A DNA stretch of 64,000 nucleotides. It comes from Pholiota molesta. Taxonomy: Eukaryota; Basidiomycota; Agaricomycetes; Agaricales; Strophariaceae. Of this stretch, positions 1 through 12,504 are shown one piece after another. Position 1 is the first letter of the stretch; the number at the start of each line of letters is the position of its first letter. The DNA lies in assembly GCA_014925825.1 (NCBI GenBank), contig JACGCK010000065.1, positions 124,001-188,000 of the forward strand, given 5' to 3'. Both the position numbers and the translations under genes were made by a program. A model generated the notes under the pieces. It ran no database searches and had not been told where the DNA came from. It saw only the letters and a program-made list of their open reading frames with translations.

Positions 1-3000
1 CGTGTTCTTCGTTGAAGTGGACGCGGAGGCAATCGGGGATGCTGGTGCAGCGGCCGCGGCTGGTGCAGCATTGATATTCGTGACTGTTGTAGCGGTCGAG
101 GCTGTTGCCGCGACGGGTTGCGGTGGGGTGGAGGGCCCACAGCAGTTTTTCGGGACGCCTTGCTCGACGCGGAGAGTGAGCTGCGCTTGCCCACGGAGCG
201 CGTGGACGACGCCGACCGCGAGCGGGCAACACTGCGCGCAGGTGCCTGCCTCGTATTCGCAGGGTCCTGTTGTTGCGATTGCTCTTCTCCAGCCGCCGAT
301 GGGGCATCCACGTCGAGAAGCCGCTCTCGCGACGCAGGCGACAGCGACAGCGCGATCCTCATCTGCGCCGAGTCGGACGTCGAGCGCGGCGGCAGGCTGT
401 GCCTCTTGTTGGCTCTGCTGGTCTTGTCGGCTGTCCGCGGCGATATCGACCCTCCAAAGCTCGTCACGGTCGGCAGCGGCGAGAGCGGGTCGTCCTCCTC
501 CTCCTCCAGCGCCTCGTCGTTGTCATCCGCCCCATCCGATCTCTGATCCTGCTTCCACCCGCCAGATCCATACCCGGCCCCGGGGCCACAGAGCCCTTGT
601 TCATCGCACCTCGCCCATCGCGAAAAAGGCGCCTCCGAAGTCGCCTCCGCGAAGTCCTCCCGACCGCGGTCGCCGTGTCGAAGCCCTCGCCCGTCGTCGT
701 CTTGCTCCGCGCACTCGCGCTCGTCGCGCTGCTGCTGTCCGTCGCGCGGCTGCGCGTGCTCTGCAGGCTCGCTGTCGTCGCCTGCGACGACGTGCTCGTG
801 TTCGAGGATATCGAGCGGCGATTGACGTTGTCCCGGCTGGCGTTGACGTTGCCTATCCCGCTCATCGCGGTCGCACCCGCACCGGACCAGGCATCGGCGT
901 CTGGCTCGAGATGTTATAGCTGAGTGGTGGGAGCATGCTGAGAAGATGGACACCATCCCTTCATCGGCAGCCCCTGCCAACAAAAAAGCAGCCTGTGCAG
1001 GGGCCACGAGCTCGGCGCCGGCGGCGACGACGGCACGGCCCTGTGCCGCGTGCGCATGGGAATGCGCATATCCATCGGGCGAGACCTGGGAATATTGCCC
1101 ATGCTGCGGTGCCTGCCCCTGCGAATAGCCCGCAAACTGCGGCGGCGACCCTGCAGCTGCTGCTGCTGGAAAAACGGGGGGGCATGCGCATAGTGCGCGT
1201 GCTGGCCGTGCGCGTGCATCTGCGCCTCCTCGTGCCGCATCCCGCGCACAGCGTGCGGCGCACCCAGATACTCGCCGCCCGCGCGGACGCACCAGGGCCA
1301 GCACTGCAGCTGATTTCCCGGCTCGATCAGAGAGCACATGGCCCTGGAGATGGGAAGAACCGTTCCCGGCGACACTGACAAAGCCCGCGTATCGAGCACG
1401 TGCGTCCGCACCCCTGCCTGGGCGGCGGCGGCAGCGTCAGCGGCGGCAGGAGCTGCGCGAGCTGGGCCTGCTGGAGGTGGTACTGCTGCACACCGGCGTT
1501 GCCTGCCAATGCAGGCTGCGCGTGCCCGTGCGCGCGCGGTTGGAGCCCAGGCGGCATCAGGAACTGGCCGGGACCCGGAATAAACGCCCTGGCAGGCCGG
1601 CGAATGCGATCGGCGTCGAGGGCGGCGTCGGGTGCGGTGTGAGGTTGGGCGTAGGGTTGACGACGACGAGACGTGGGGGCTGCGGTGATTCTTGGAGTGG
1701 TTGGAATATCTGCGGAGGCGTATATGTATGTGTCGGTGTCGCTGTGCCCGAGTATGTCTCCCGTTCGTCCTGTAAAATAGATAACCGATATTAGCCATCA
1801 TCCTCCAAATTCCAAGAAACGTAAAAGAAGCGAGAGAGAAAATAAGAAATGAAACGCTCAACGCGAGCCAATATCCACCGCACAGATCCCAAGCAACCAA
1901 TAAACCACCCAAAACCTCCGAAAAACGTACAAACGCCAAGCGATAAAGAAAAGAAAAAAACACACATACCTCAGCACCTGCAGGTCCAACCCTCTCCCCA
2001 TACACAGGGTAAGCACCCCCCTCACCCACCAAAACCCGCGGCGCGAACGCCGCGCCGTGCCTATCCTTATCCTTATCGCTCAGCCTATCACCGCATCCCC
2101 CTATCAGCCGCCCCCCTCGGAACAACAACGACACGCTCTCCGCTGCAAGCGCGCCAGAAGAATCCCACTGGTGCGCAGCCCCACCACCACCACTGCCGGC
2201 ACCGCCCGCCTCGCCCGGCGCCAGCGCAAGGGCGTGCGCCACCCCGCTCGCCGCCGCCCCCGCCACATGCGCGACGTGCGCCGCGAACGCGGACGCTTCG
2301 GCGGCCGGTGGATCCTCGCGCTTTCCTCCCTGCGCCTCCGTGGGCGTTTCTCGCGGTACTTCGCCGTGCTGCTGCTTCTCGAGCTTCTCGCGCTTCTTCT
2401 CTTGGCAGTAGCGCCGACATCCGACCCGGCTATTCGATTCAGCCTCCTCCGCTCCGTCTCCGGCGTCGGCAAACACGCGATCGCAGCAGCAGCAGCAGCA
2501 GCGGCGGCCACCGCCGCCGCCGCCCCAACTGACGTCATCCGCGGTGGGGCGTTGTGCTGCTCCGCGCCCGCATCGCGCCTGGCGTCCATCCCGCACCCGC
2601 CGTCGCCGCCGCCCATCGGGAGCATATCGCAGATGATCCGCCCGACGCTCATCCCCGCGAAGCTGCTCCGGCGCGCGCGGCTCGCGTCCATCACGCCGAT
2701 GACGCTGCTCTCCGTGTGCGAGCGCGCGATCGCGGGGCGCGCGCGGCGCGGTGGAAAGGCGCGGGCGCGGCGCGTAGGACGCCGACGCCGCGGGGTGTGT
2801 CGGGGTGCGCGGGTGCATGCGTGGAGGGCGATTGGTGGGGTATTGACGGTGCGGGGCGGGCGGATGGTGTGGGGTAGGCTGGATAGGTTGTGTGTTAGAG
2901 CCGGATGCTGGATGGAGGCGGATGCGTGAGGTATCGACGGCGCCGTCAGAGGCGGCAGCGACTGTGGTATTGACTGCGGGATCGATGGACTGGGCAGGGG

Positions 3001-4199
3001 CGATGGAAGCGCCGAGTACGGTTCTACATGCGTGGTAGTGGTGTCTTGCGAGAGGATAGACCGCACAGTCGCCGACGATGGCGACGATAGGGATAGATCT
3101 AGATAGAAAAGCAAGAAAGGCGCGTTAGTGTCGATGGCAATGGGATCATCCAGTCCGATTAGATAAGGAATACGACAGCGACGTCATGCAAGGGGGACGA
3201 CGAGTCGATAAGCCGAAGAAAGAAGGGTACTATAATGAATGAAACTAGTCGTAAACGGGTGATAGAAAATAGACCGCAATGCCGTAGTGGTAGGACCATC
3301 AACAGGGTCTACGGCGCTGGTGGCCCGACTTCCAGTAAGCTGGTTAGAGGTGCGGACTGCCTAGAGGGCCGCGAGGACACACATGTCTGGCCTCATGCAG
3401 TGTCGAGTCATCTTATGGCCCGACTAGCCACGTAAGCTAACGCACGGTAGCCGACCGACTACGGCGAAAAGCTCGTAAAATCCAGCGCAGCGGGACATAT
3501 GAAATGACATGAAAGCGAGCAGAATAATTGCAAAGCGAGATGAAAGGGATGATGACGAGAAAATGCTCGCGCATCACGTATCGGCAACTAAACACACTCA
3601 CCAGTCAAGTCGAGTCCCTGCAAAGACATCGATGACGTTGTTTCGCCTTGTTCAATTGCGGATCATGGACAGCATATGCCAGCGGGTCGAGGACGTTCAG
3701 CGATTCAGCAGGTGTCGGCGGACGGTAACCCGACGACGTGTGCGATAATGCCGGGGAGTGGGGTGGTGAATATGATGAAGCTGATGAAGACATAGCGGAC
3801 GAAAACGACGACGACGAAGGATGCGAATACGAGAGTTTCTCGTCCAACAATTCTCCTTCCAAGGAATAGTGGGTAGAGTTCTTGAGCGGAGGGCGGTCTG
3901 TGAGCATGAGCTCGCGGTACCAGAGCCTCCATGATATATTCTCGAGGCGGCGGCCATCTTGCAGCGACTCTTTGCACTTGGTAAAAACTGTTCCATAGAG
4001 CATATAGAAGAAGATAGTTAGTACCCATCGGAGAAACCCTGCACCCGTAGAAAAGAGACCGAAACGCTAGGACGGGGAAGGATAGTAATGGAAGAGACAC
4101 TCACGCGTCCAGAGCCCGGAGAGCGCCTCACGGCCGTCGAGGTCCCGCACAGCGTCGGCGGTGACGGCGAGAATAGGAATGGGGAACGAGGGCGCCATC
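1..4199 (-). CDS. DUF1752 (AreA/GATA-like N-terminal domain) regulator, 3' end off the window
   Basis: Exon 1 starts at 4199 (MAPSFPIPILAV..., ending in GLWT) and splices at a GTGAGT donor near 4105 to an acceptor near 3996. The join reads LWTLFTKCKESLQDGRRLEN and then ISWRLWYREL, the signature of DUF1752, a domain first described in nitrogen-regulatory AreA-type proteins. A Ser-rich linker follows to about 3605, then an intron, and coding-like sequence resumes near 3110 with Ser/Pro-rich text. At about 2690-2640 VGRIICDMLP resembles a short conserved block I recall from these proteins. Beyond it, Ala/Gly-, Gln- and His-rich text and an acidic stretch (EALEEEEDDPLSPLP, near 530-480) stay open to base 1. 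Frame changes are needed near 3635, 2450 and 1180, each in GC-rich or homopolymer sequence. Identity of the N-terminal half is firm; that 1-2000 belongs to the same gene is inferred. Probably a nuclear regulator; targets unknown. Confidence 0.66.
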
Positions 4200-7100
4200 G
4201 TGCGTGCAGCCCAGTCGGTGTCGTGCGTTGACGTATAGCAGCACGGAGACGTGCGTGCGGATGCGGGGCAAGCGCTGGGCGCGGCCGGATGCGCTCTGGA
4301 TGCGCTGGGGGATGTGGGAGCCCGCTGTGTGGAGGCGGGGCGGATGGTGTGGGCGTCGTCGATGGCGGCGACGGGGACGGGGGAGGAATGGTGTGGCGAG
4401 AGGGGAGAGCTGGGGAAAGTTGAAAGCCAAGTAGGGCTGCTAGCGAAAAAAAGAATTATTTTTGGGCATGGGCTTATCCTCGGCCCGGCTCCAGCGCGAC
4501 CCCATCACGCGATATAAATGGTCACCTGCTGGCCCACGTTGCGCTGACGTAATGCCCCTAAAGCATCATGGGGCGTCCCATGCCCCTCCAGGAATGTCCG
4601 CTCCGAGCTGGACTGCCCCGAACTGCCAATTCGTCCGGCTCACCGGTTTGCTTCCTCGGAAGGCGAGATCGTCGACTCGGAGAAACCAAGCATGCCATAG
4701 CCACTGATATCTGCCATTTGGCGCCGGTCAGGCGCTTCCTCGGTGCTCCAGAACGCCTCTAGAAACGCCTCAATGAATGTATGGGGCGCAGTCTGGGGCA
4801 AGTCTGGGGCAAGTAAATGAACCCAAGAAGCAAGTCAACCGTCGAGAACCCCACACATCGGCGTCCATAAACCTGGGGAAGCCTAAACGACAAACAGACA
4901 TCTCGCACTACTAGCACCGGGCGTCACCCGACGCCGAGTCCACTCCTCTGACAGAGCTGCGTCCGAACTCCCATTCCCAACGGCACCTGCCACCCAAAGA
5001 CAGCACTTTCACTGTCTCCGAGCCGTCTGCAAGCTCCGTGCGCCCCCGTAAATCCACCTGTCCCCACACCCGCTGAAAAGTCAAAACTATTGAACCACAC
5101 CCACGCCATCCATCACGCCCGTGCACATTATATACCCAATAAACACAACTAAATGCTACACAACATGCCTGATCAATCACCCGCTCCCGCGCCAGCTCGC
5201 GCGTCATCCCCGCAACGCACCGCCCAGGCCTTTCGTATATTAGAAACATCCCCGCTGCACACATCCCCGGTATCCACGTCCATATTTCCCCGTGGGCCCC
5301 CGTCGACCGTTTCCCCGCATCGAAGGTAATATTCGCACTGCGTTTTGATCCCGTTCCTTGGCTGTGCGGTGCCCCGGTTTTCTGGACGGTGGGATTGCAC
5401 GAACTGCGGACTCCGGCGCTCACGCCTCGCACTGCGCCTGTGGTGCATCCGCGTAAACGACAATATTCATGCCGTCTCCCCTGCGCCGCCTTATTTCTGC
5501 CACTTTTCCCGTGGACACTCCGCGCCTATGCATTTGGACCGTATGTACATGAACCAACTAGACATTTCAGCCATACATGCAAGTCTTCAGAGCAAAACAA
5601 AACTGTCGCAATGAGCATTAAACATTGCTAGCTTTGTGCAAGTACCACAGCTCGAACGACCCTTGAAAAGGCAATATATATACGCACAGTAATAAACAAG
5701 CTGTCTAACCGCAACAGAACATGCATAACCCGCGTGACATGCCTACCCCGGACGGACCCCACACCGCACACGACGCCACCCCCACATCTCCAACCCAGAA
5801 GCACCCAAGCCAATTGCATCCAAGTAAGACACTTCAAACACACTTCTTCGAAGCAAGCAAGCTTCCTTCAAGCAGCCCGAGCCCAGCCCAGCTGGCTCGC
5901 TGGCTTGCACGACAACTTACATGATCATCCATCCAGCGCGCGCGCGCGCTCGCCGGGCGCCCCTCTCCAACCACCACGGAACAACACGAACGACCAACAA
6001 CAGAACTGATCGCAACGCGACGCGACGCGACGCGGCAGGACCGCGCTTCATCCAATCCAGTCCACATCTAAGACTACACGCACCCTTCTTCACGGCGCCT
6101 CCCAGCCGAACGGCGCCTGCGTATAGAGTATATGTATCCTCGGTGCACTGGACGGTGTAGATATGTCAGATCCAGTATGTCAGGTATACGCAATCTGCGC
6201 GTTCGTAGGCCTTCGAGTCTTCGACCACACCTTGACGACGCAAACCGCCGCTGGCCGTGCGCGGTATCGTACGTACACCACCCCATCTCGCATGCCGGCC
6301 GCGGAGGGCTCCCTGGACACTGACACACCCGGCCGGCCTTGAAATAACCCAACGCAAGTGGCACTTGCAAAACAAAGTTCAAAACTGACGCCATGCATCC
6401 ATCGATATCAGCGCGATCGCGGGTGATTGCCTGTTTCTCGATGGCAGCGGAGCCCCTTGTCCGTCTGGCGTTCCACGTATGTGCCCACAGGTATCTCCTT
6501 GCGGCTCTCGCAGCGTGCTTGTGCTTGTGATTTGGGCTGTGATTTGGATGTGACACTGATGTGCAGCCATGCCGGGATGACGGGCGCTCGATGGAGTGTG
6601 TTTTTAGGATACGCCAGGCTCCAGCTGTCTGAAATTTTTGAATGCTGATGATGGGATGGATATCATTGCTATGTGCCTGCTTACAGGGCGTTTTAAAATT
6701 CCCTTTTTTGAGATGGGGTGGGTCCACCACAGCGGATACGCATTTGCTTGCCTTTTCTTTCTTTTTCTTCTTTTTTTGCTGCTCGAATAGAGTTTCGTTT
6801 GTAGCAACCTTAACTCTCGTAACTCGCCTACTTGCTCTCCCCGGCGTACTCTGGTTGCGAATTGCCTTCTATTCTGCTCTGGAAGCCCCATTACTTCAGA
6901 TCTACTATCATCTCAGCCTTCCAAATATCTCCAAGCACCCAAACCTGCTCTACTCTCTAGATAGAGCTTCCCCGAGCAGTAGGAAGCCCTCCAAATTACC
7001 CCAGAGAACCTTATTCGTCCTATTGATGACGTTACTCGGTCTGTCGTTAAAGGCGCTCACTCTAAAAATACTGTACGCACGCCAACTGCGATACATGATA

Positions 7101-9684
7101 CATCTTACCCAACTGTCCTCTATATCCGTACCAGAGACATTATTGGTACATGATGCGCGCGGCATCCTCGGGATATGCTTTTTTTTGACAAAGGGGAGGT
7201 GAGCCAGCTTTCCAAAAACATATTCCCAAATATCTAATGTTTTAATTCGTCATTGCTTCCCTTCAATTTACGAAGCCCGCCGTTCCATCGGACCTGTTCA
7301 CGAAGCCCCCGCACGCACGGCCGCACCGGTAACAACCTCTCCAACGTTCTAGGATTCTAAAAGCGGGTGTAGAGGGCTGAAGTTATCATCCTTGCGACAC
7401 GCAGAGGCTAAATGGCAAATATTGGCTGGTACACGGCGTGACCATCGACCCGTGGTACGCAGCGCGCAGTGATATAATGACCATGCGCTATGTAGCCTGG
7501 CAGCCATGCAGCGCTGTCTCTTCGTCTGCCAATGGTCCGCGAACCCTCACATGCACGCCGCATTGGATTCCTATGGAGCGCACATGCGCGCACAGGAGAA
7601 AACAACATTAATGGAAGCTCGATTTTGAAAGACGGTGTGCATCCTACGTGCCACCAGGTCGGAATTAAGACAAACTGTTATTCACATGCTTATCTCGAAC
7701 CAGAGCTTCACACCCCAGGCGACCAACCAACGGTTCGATTTATGCTTCTGTCCGCGAGCTCGGTTCGACTCGCCATTCCGAATTTCGTGTGTTATCAAGC
7801 ACTGCAATTATGGGCGTTACGGTCAATATGTGATTGGTGAGCATGGTCTAGTAGACTCTACACCTGGATGTATCGTCCTCATTCTGCAGTATAAAATAAC
7901 TCTAAAATCTGTGCAAACGCTGTATTTAAAACCCAAGACCCACACCATCTCATAAAAATTTGAAATCCATAGCTGATTTTTGAATAATTTCGAATTGCGT
8001 GCTTTAGCCATTGCTCTTCCTTACAGCGATACAGCTCGAGTCCACCTCAATCTCCCACTCCACATAAGCATTCAAACCCACATCTGGGACACTCCTCCCA
8101 AACCAGACTGTGCCCAGCAGCAAAAGACTCCATCAGGACCGAATTCCGACTCGCAAAGCTCCTCATGGACGCGACGTTCCCACCCGAGGCTCGAGAGCAG
8201 GACACACGCGCACAGCCTTTCCGCGCCGCGCACAATTGAACCCTCCCCTTGGGTTGATATCCGCGCGAAGTACGTTCCTTTTCGGAGGAGGCGGTGCGCG
8301 TCAGTCGACGCGAGGTCCTTCTAATCTGAAAAGTTGGCGAAAGAGGGCCTCTTGGCGCTTCTGTAATACATGGAATAACGACGAACCGTTGTAGACGTTC
8401 GTAATTCGGTGTGAGCTTTAGAGAAGGTAGCGTTCTTCGGATATTTCTCTGTACATTGTACATTAGAAGCAAGTTGATAGAGGCTGTGATAATGAACTTC
8501 CTTTCTTTTCTCAACCCAAAATTCGGATAGACGCGCCGACCCATGACGTCAAGCGCTAAGCGCTAAAGCCTAAGGCCGCATTCAAACTGTTAAGGTGTTC
8601 GTCCAGTCCAGTAACTTCAAATACCCAGGCTTGTAATGCACCCCCGTTGTTCTGGGTTTATGCTCCTATGGGGTGAGCGGTGTCTCTCAAGCTCACAATT
8701 TCATGAGACTGCCTTACGTTGTCAATGATACTCTTTTGATATGTCATGCGCGAATAACGAATGACGCATTTGAGTGACTGGATCGGAAATGAGTATGGCA
8801 TAGGAATGCAAATCAATCATTTTACACATCCTGGTCCTATCAGAGTACTCTTAATAGCTAATCCCCTAATTGTGATTACACGCGCTTGTCATGGATATCT
8901 CGGTATGGGGTATGTGCATGTGGGGATAATAAAATTCAGAGGTAAGGCCATGCCCAAGTGTTTTCGGAGGCTTTTCGGTGCAGGCAGCTTAGAAGTAATG
9001 CCCTACTTCGCTACTGCTTTTTGAACCGGGTGCTTAGAAGTCAGGCGCATTTTTGTTTTTGCCTATCAAATGAATTCATTTCAAGCCGAACTGCAAATAG
9101 CTCATATTCGGGCGCAGGCGGTTGTCACTCAAAAATGGTCAGGCGCTACTTACTCAAGCGCTGAAATAAAAATATTGACCTTGGGCTGGAAAAAAAAGAG
9201 TTACAATGGCTTTCACGTATGCGTGTAGAGTAGCCTTTGGTAATATACTCACATGTGTTGAAGAAATCTCTCAACTCATCTCGCTTCGGACGTTCCGAAT
9301 TGAATATGCACCGATAGATGAAGAGGTCTTCGAACCAGTGACCACACGACGGCGCCAAGTGCCATCCAGGTACCGTGTTCCATGCGACATGCTTGAGAAT
9401 TTCCAACCCAAAGGCGCGAAAGGCAAGGTGTACATAAAGAGCATAATTAAGCTTCACACTGGGCACCATTAGTATCATATTGCCTACATGATTGAGGAGC
9501 TCTGGTAAGGTGCAGCATGATCGGACCCAGCTTTAATTTTAACAACACGGTCAACTTCTTCGGCTTTTGCCTAGATATATTCTAATAATCCTGCCACGGC
9601 TACTTATAGCGTACAGTGGCACAGACGTATATCATCCCCATTCACAATAAGTCCATGTGCAACGTCGACGCGGGGAACGAGCGC
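4200..9684. other. 5.5 kb with no convincing gene
   Basis: The first few hundred bases should hold the promoter of the DUF1752 gene. Beyond that I see no conserved domain or intron-linked exon chain on either strand. Simple sequence includes a short tandem GTCTGGGGCAA around 4790-4815, a CG-dinucleotide run around 5936-5950 and a GCGAC repeat around 6010-6035. Open frames such as 4911-5463 (-), 6074-6730 (-), 6642-7202 (+, hydrophobic, pyrimidine-rich) and 8047-8544 (-) have odd composition and no recognisable motif, so they are not called as genes. Confidence 0.5.
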
Positions 9685-9813
9685 TGTTGGAGAACGAAGG
9701 TCGTCGTAATAGATTACTCCTCGAGCGTACATAGATACAAATAATGAACTTTTATACTACGGTGGATTTCCCACGCTAGAACGAGTGCGCCCCCGAATCT
9801 TCGTATTCTAACA
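9685..9813 (-). repeat. 3' LTR of the Copia element
   Basis: 129 bases, TG...CA bounded. It matches the other LTR at 10936-11062 except for one extra A (AA versus A near 9708) and one extra C in a C run (near 9790). I see no substitution between them. In element orientation the preceding internal sequence ends in GGAGGAG, a plausible polypurine tract. Confidence 0.93.
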
Positions 9814-10628
9814 CTCCTCCAGATTCGGCGTGCTCGGTCAGAAGGCATATTGTGTCTGGGGGTCGGAGACGGCTGATGCAGCAATGTTGCGCACGGGGGT
9901 GTGGTAGTCGGGATCTCGCGAAGCGGTCCGGATTCCGGGCATTCAGATTGGAAATGGCCGCGATGGCCGCACTTGAAGCAGGTGATGCGAGTTTTGTCAG
10001 TAATTTTGGTGGCGAATGCGTTGTGCGAATGTGAGTTCGAGACGGTAGAGGATGGGGAAAATGGTTGATTGTTTCTTCTTCATTGATAATACGGCCGATG
10101 ACAAAGTCGAGGTCTTGAGCTTGCGAAGACGAGTCGAGAGAGACGATGAGTTGATGGTAAGATGCCGGCAGGGAGCCGAACAGGATGGCGATGGTGAGAG
10201 CGTCAGACGGGGCGTCGCCGAGAGCGCGGAGTTTGTCGGCAAGGTTGCGAAGGTTCGCGATATGGGTGCGCATTGGGGTGTCCTCCCCTTCTGAATACGC
10301 GTGAATTTCCTCCAGAGGACGATGATGCTGCCTAGTCCAGTCGACATGTGAAATCCTTCAATCTCCCCCACATGGCGGCGGGGTCTTCTTCGTATCCGCG
10401 GACGTGTGCGAATTGGGACGGTCCGAGCCTCCGGATGATCTCCCCAGCTGCAAGGTCGATACGCGTGGTCCAGGCCTTCACGGCCTTCGTGTTCGGGCTT
10501 CCGGATGGTCGATCTTCGGTTCCGAGGGCTAAAGATAGAACACCCTTCCTTCGAAGTTCGGCCCGAGTTTCAAATTCCCACGCATCATAGTTTTCGTCGT
10601 CCAGTCGAGTAAAATTTCCATCGCCCAT
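9814..10628 (-). pseudogene. Copia gag (capsid plus zinc knuckle), three frame changes
   Basis: Starts at 10628 with MGDGNFTRLDDENYDAWEFE, the usual beginning of Copia gag (DUF4219/UBN2 type). The first frame stops after WGRLKDF (10332). The next frame carries HMSTGLGSIIVLWRKF, and the third carries the spacer MRTHIANLRNLADKLRALGD and the UBN2-like middle. A fourth frame (9980-9939) carries CFKCGHRGHFQSEC, a CX2CX4HX4C knuckle for nucleic-acid binding. The frame then runs to the 3' LTR with no pol. The order of parts is normal, so each break needs only a small indel. Confidence 0.82.
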
Positions 10629-10920
10629 TTCGTTTGTGTTCGTTCGCGTTTCGTTCGTGTTTCGTTCGGGCCCAAGTACGTTCTGGGACTTTTCGGGCCT
10701 TGGTTACGCAAGGACTTTCCAACGTTCGAGTTCGGGTTCGGTTCAGTTACAGTTCGACGTCGACGTCGGCGGCGTTGATGGGATCACAGAAGCGTCGACA
10801 GCGGTGATAAGATCAGAGAAGCGTAGGTGGCAGTGACGAGGTCAGGGATGGCAGGGTCGAGTAGTGCGTGCGAGAAGATAAGATGTGAAGCTTAGATTTA
10901 GTGGTTTTCAAGTAGTTTTT

Positions 10921-10935
10921 GCGGGGCCCATAACC
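10921..10935 (-). other. Primer-binding site, half initiator-tRNA(Met) type
   Basis: Directly next to the 5' LTR, the element strand reads GGTTATGGGCCCCGC. This is complementary, with one mismatch, to the anticodon arm of eukaryotic initiator tRNA(Met), which contains GGGCCCATAACC. Copia-class elements are known to prime from an internally cleaved initiator tRNA rather than from its 3' end, so this supports the Copia assignment independently of the gag protein. Confidence 0.85.
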
Positions 10936-11062
10936 TGTTGGAGAACGAAGGTCGTCGTATAGATTACTCCTCGAGCGTACATAGATACAAATAATGAACT
11001 TTTATACTACGGTGGATTTCCCACGCTAGAACGAGTGCGCCCCGAATCTTCGTATTCTAACA
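10936..11062 (-). repeat. 5' LTR of the Copia element
   Basis: 127 bases, the partner of 9685-9813. It is followed on the outer side by AGCGC, which repeats the five bases before the other LTR. On the minus strand this is the promoter-bearing LTR; I did not identify a start site within it. Confidence 0.93.
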
Positions 11063-11067
11063 AGCGC

Positions 11068-11979
11068 AATCAGCGGAGCCTGCTAATCAGCCTGTCGTCA
11101 GGAAACTCCATTCAAACTGGTTCAAGGCGAGCAATGGTTCTGCAGACTGCTTAAATTATGACTACGTTTGAAGTGGATTGACCGATAGTTATAAGGATAT
11201 TGAGGTCGATAGCATGTGCAAATAGTGCACCCAAATTTCCCGCATTGCTTGCGCAGTACTACACCCAGAAAAATAGGATATTAAGATTATTCTATACTAA
11301 CCCTCCGAGTCAATAGGCGCAGCCTACTGACTCCGAACTCGAAGCTTCGAAACAATTTTGGGCGCCAGCATTTTGGCTTAGCCAGTTTTGATCGAAAAAG
11401 GCTTTTTCTCGAAGTTGAACTGCGAGCATACCACAAAGTCCGAGTCAACTACTGAGCGCTGAACGATTTAAATTGCACTGAAATTTCGGATCCGACCATC
11501 TCAAATTTTCGATGGGCTGAATGTTGTTGGAGATTGTGTGTTGGCCGAATAATTGAATGGTTCAAAGTCTACGAATCTCCCTCTTTCGTTCGGTTCAGTA
11601 AGAGGATTGATGAAAGAAAAGCAGTCAGCAATCATCCCAAAATCAACCGGGTAGGGCGGAAAAGGCACTGAGTAGAACAGATGTCAGATATGCTTTCATT
11701 GGCGGTGATGGCGCGGACGTCGCGTATATTGACTTCGATTTGTCGACGTAAGTTGGGCAAGACCGACATAGCGAAGTAGCAAGCCAACTTCGTTGCACTA
11801 ATGAGAGATACCATCGATGGCTGTGATCGAGGGAATACATTGGCGTCATTACTGAGTACTGAGTACTGAGGGTTGTATAAATGTTCATTTTCAAGTAATC
11901 AGCGAACCAGCGTGACTGCCATGTTATGAGAATGGTCTGCCCATATTTCGAGGAAGTTTTGGACGTTTTGCTTGATCCA
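11068..11979. other. No gene recognised
   Basis: AT-rich flank of the Copia insertion. A short GAGTACT microsatellite lies around 11848-11867. The open frames on the minus strand at 11632-11894 lack recognisable motifs; they could be the distal part or 3' flank of the fragment at 11980-12339. Confidence 0.4.
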
Positions 11980-12339
11980 TTACAAGATCATGACATGTGC
12001 TCTGTTGATGTGACTCTGAGTTAACCCTGGAATGAGAACGCGGAAAGCACATGAATAAGAATCGCAATTAGAACTTAGAGGAATCTACTGCTCACCGGTA
12101 TCCAACTTTGGTTTTTGTTCCATGTCCGCAGCGTTATACTGCGTCGCTTTCTCCAGCACTAACCGTGACAAATCTCGCATTGGCCCGACATCTTTCATGA
12201 TATACGAGTAAATCAAACGCGCCCGCTGTCCGAGGAGCACTACGCAAGCCCACTCCCGATAAGCGCGTAGCTCGACCTCAACTTCGTTGTCAATAGCTTC
12301 CTGTATTTCAAAAGCGACTATGACATGATTCATGGGCAA
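11980..12339 (-). CDS. Two-exon gene fragment, unknown protein
   Basis: The minus-strand frame from about 12339 reads PMNHVIVAFEIQEAIDNEVE and continues to KPKLDTG. An intron with GTGAGC donor (near 12095) and an acceptor near 12026 then joins in phase to LTQSHINRAHVMIL and a stop at 11980. The acidic composition and in-phase splice favour real coding. I recognise no domain. Its upstream end merges into the left arm of the inverted repeat at 12.3 kb, and a diverged inverted copy of the same segment lies at about 13265-13320. The gene may therefore have been cut or duplicated by that rearrangement. Confidence 0.35.
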
Positions 12340-12377
12340 AAATTATTATGCCTGTTAAATGCTGTTAAATGCCAGGA

Positions 12378-12504
12378 AGCTGTTACATGGTGGGTTACTT
12401 TTGGGTTACTTAAGCAGGGTTGGGTTGCATGGTCGGGTTGCATGTAGACTTTGGATTTACGGTCCGACGGTGATCCGGCTGATCTGTCCCATATTTGGGA
12501 ATAT
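12378..12504 (+). repeat. Left arm of the inverted repeat
   Basis: Reverse complement of 13136-13260 with only a few differences, such as CCC versus CC near 12489. In the minus direction both arms encode the same stretch SAGSPSDRKSKVYMQPDHAT, a by-product of the nucleotide identity. Confidence 0.85.

Larger units (their letters stand above)
9685..11062 (-). mobile_element. Non-autonomous Copia-type LTR retrotransposon (gag only)
   Basis: A 1378-base element lies between two nearly identical 127-129-base LTRs with TG...CA ends and is flanked by a perfect 5-base target duplication AGCGC (9680-9684 and 11063-11067). It reads on the minus strand. The primer-binding site abuts the 5' LTR (10921-10935), followed by a leader, a frameshifted gag region (10628 to about 9814) with a CCHC zinc knuckle, and a purine-rich GGAGGAG just before the 3' LTR. 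No protease, integrase or reverse transcriptase fits in the internal region, so movement would depend on enzymes from a full-length relative. The lack of LTR substitutions indicates recent insertion. Confidence 0.93.

Noticed and set aside
2..923. Long plus-strand open frames (up to 305 codons) at the left edge
   Set aside because: GC-rich antisense shadows of the minus-strand gene; the minus frame gives more natural text (acidic run, Ser-rich stretches) and matches the downstream end of the DUF1752 gene.
914..2818. A 634-codon minus-strand frame as one continuous protein
   Set aside because: It reads through an intron-like AT-rich stretch (about 1980-1800) and switches between plausible and implausible text, so it is a composite of exons and introns, not a single exon.
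6642..7202. 186-codon hydrophobic plus-strand frame
   Set aside because: Hydrophobicity follows from a pyrimidine-rich stretch; no signal, domain or splice context supports a gene.
7760..7790. GGTTCGACTC resembling a tRNA B box
   Set aside because: No A box or acceptor-stem pairing at the right distance. I found no convincing tRNA gene in the window.
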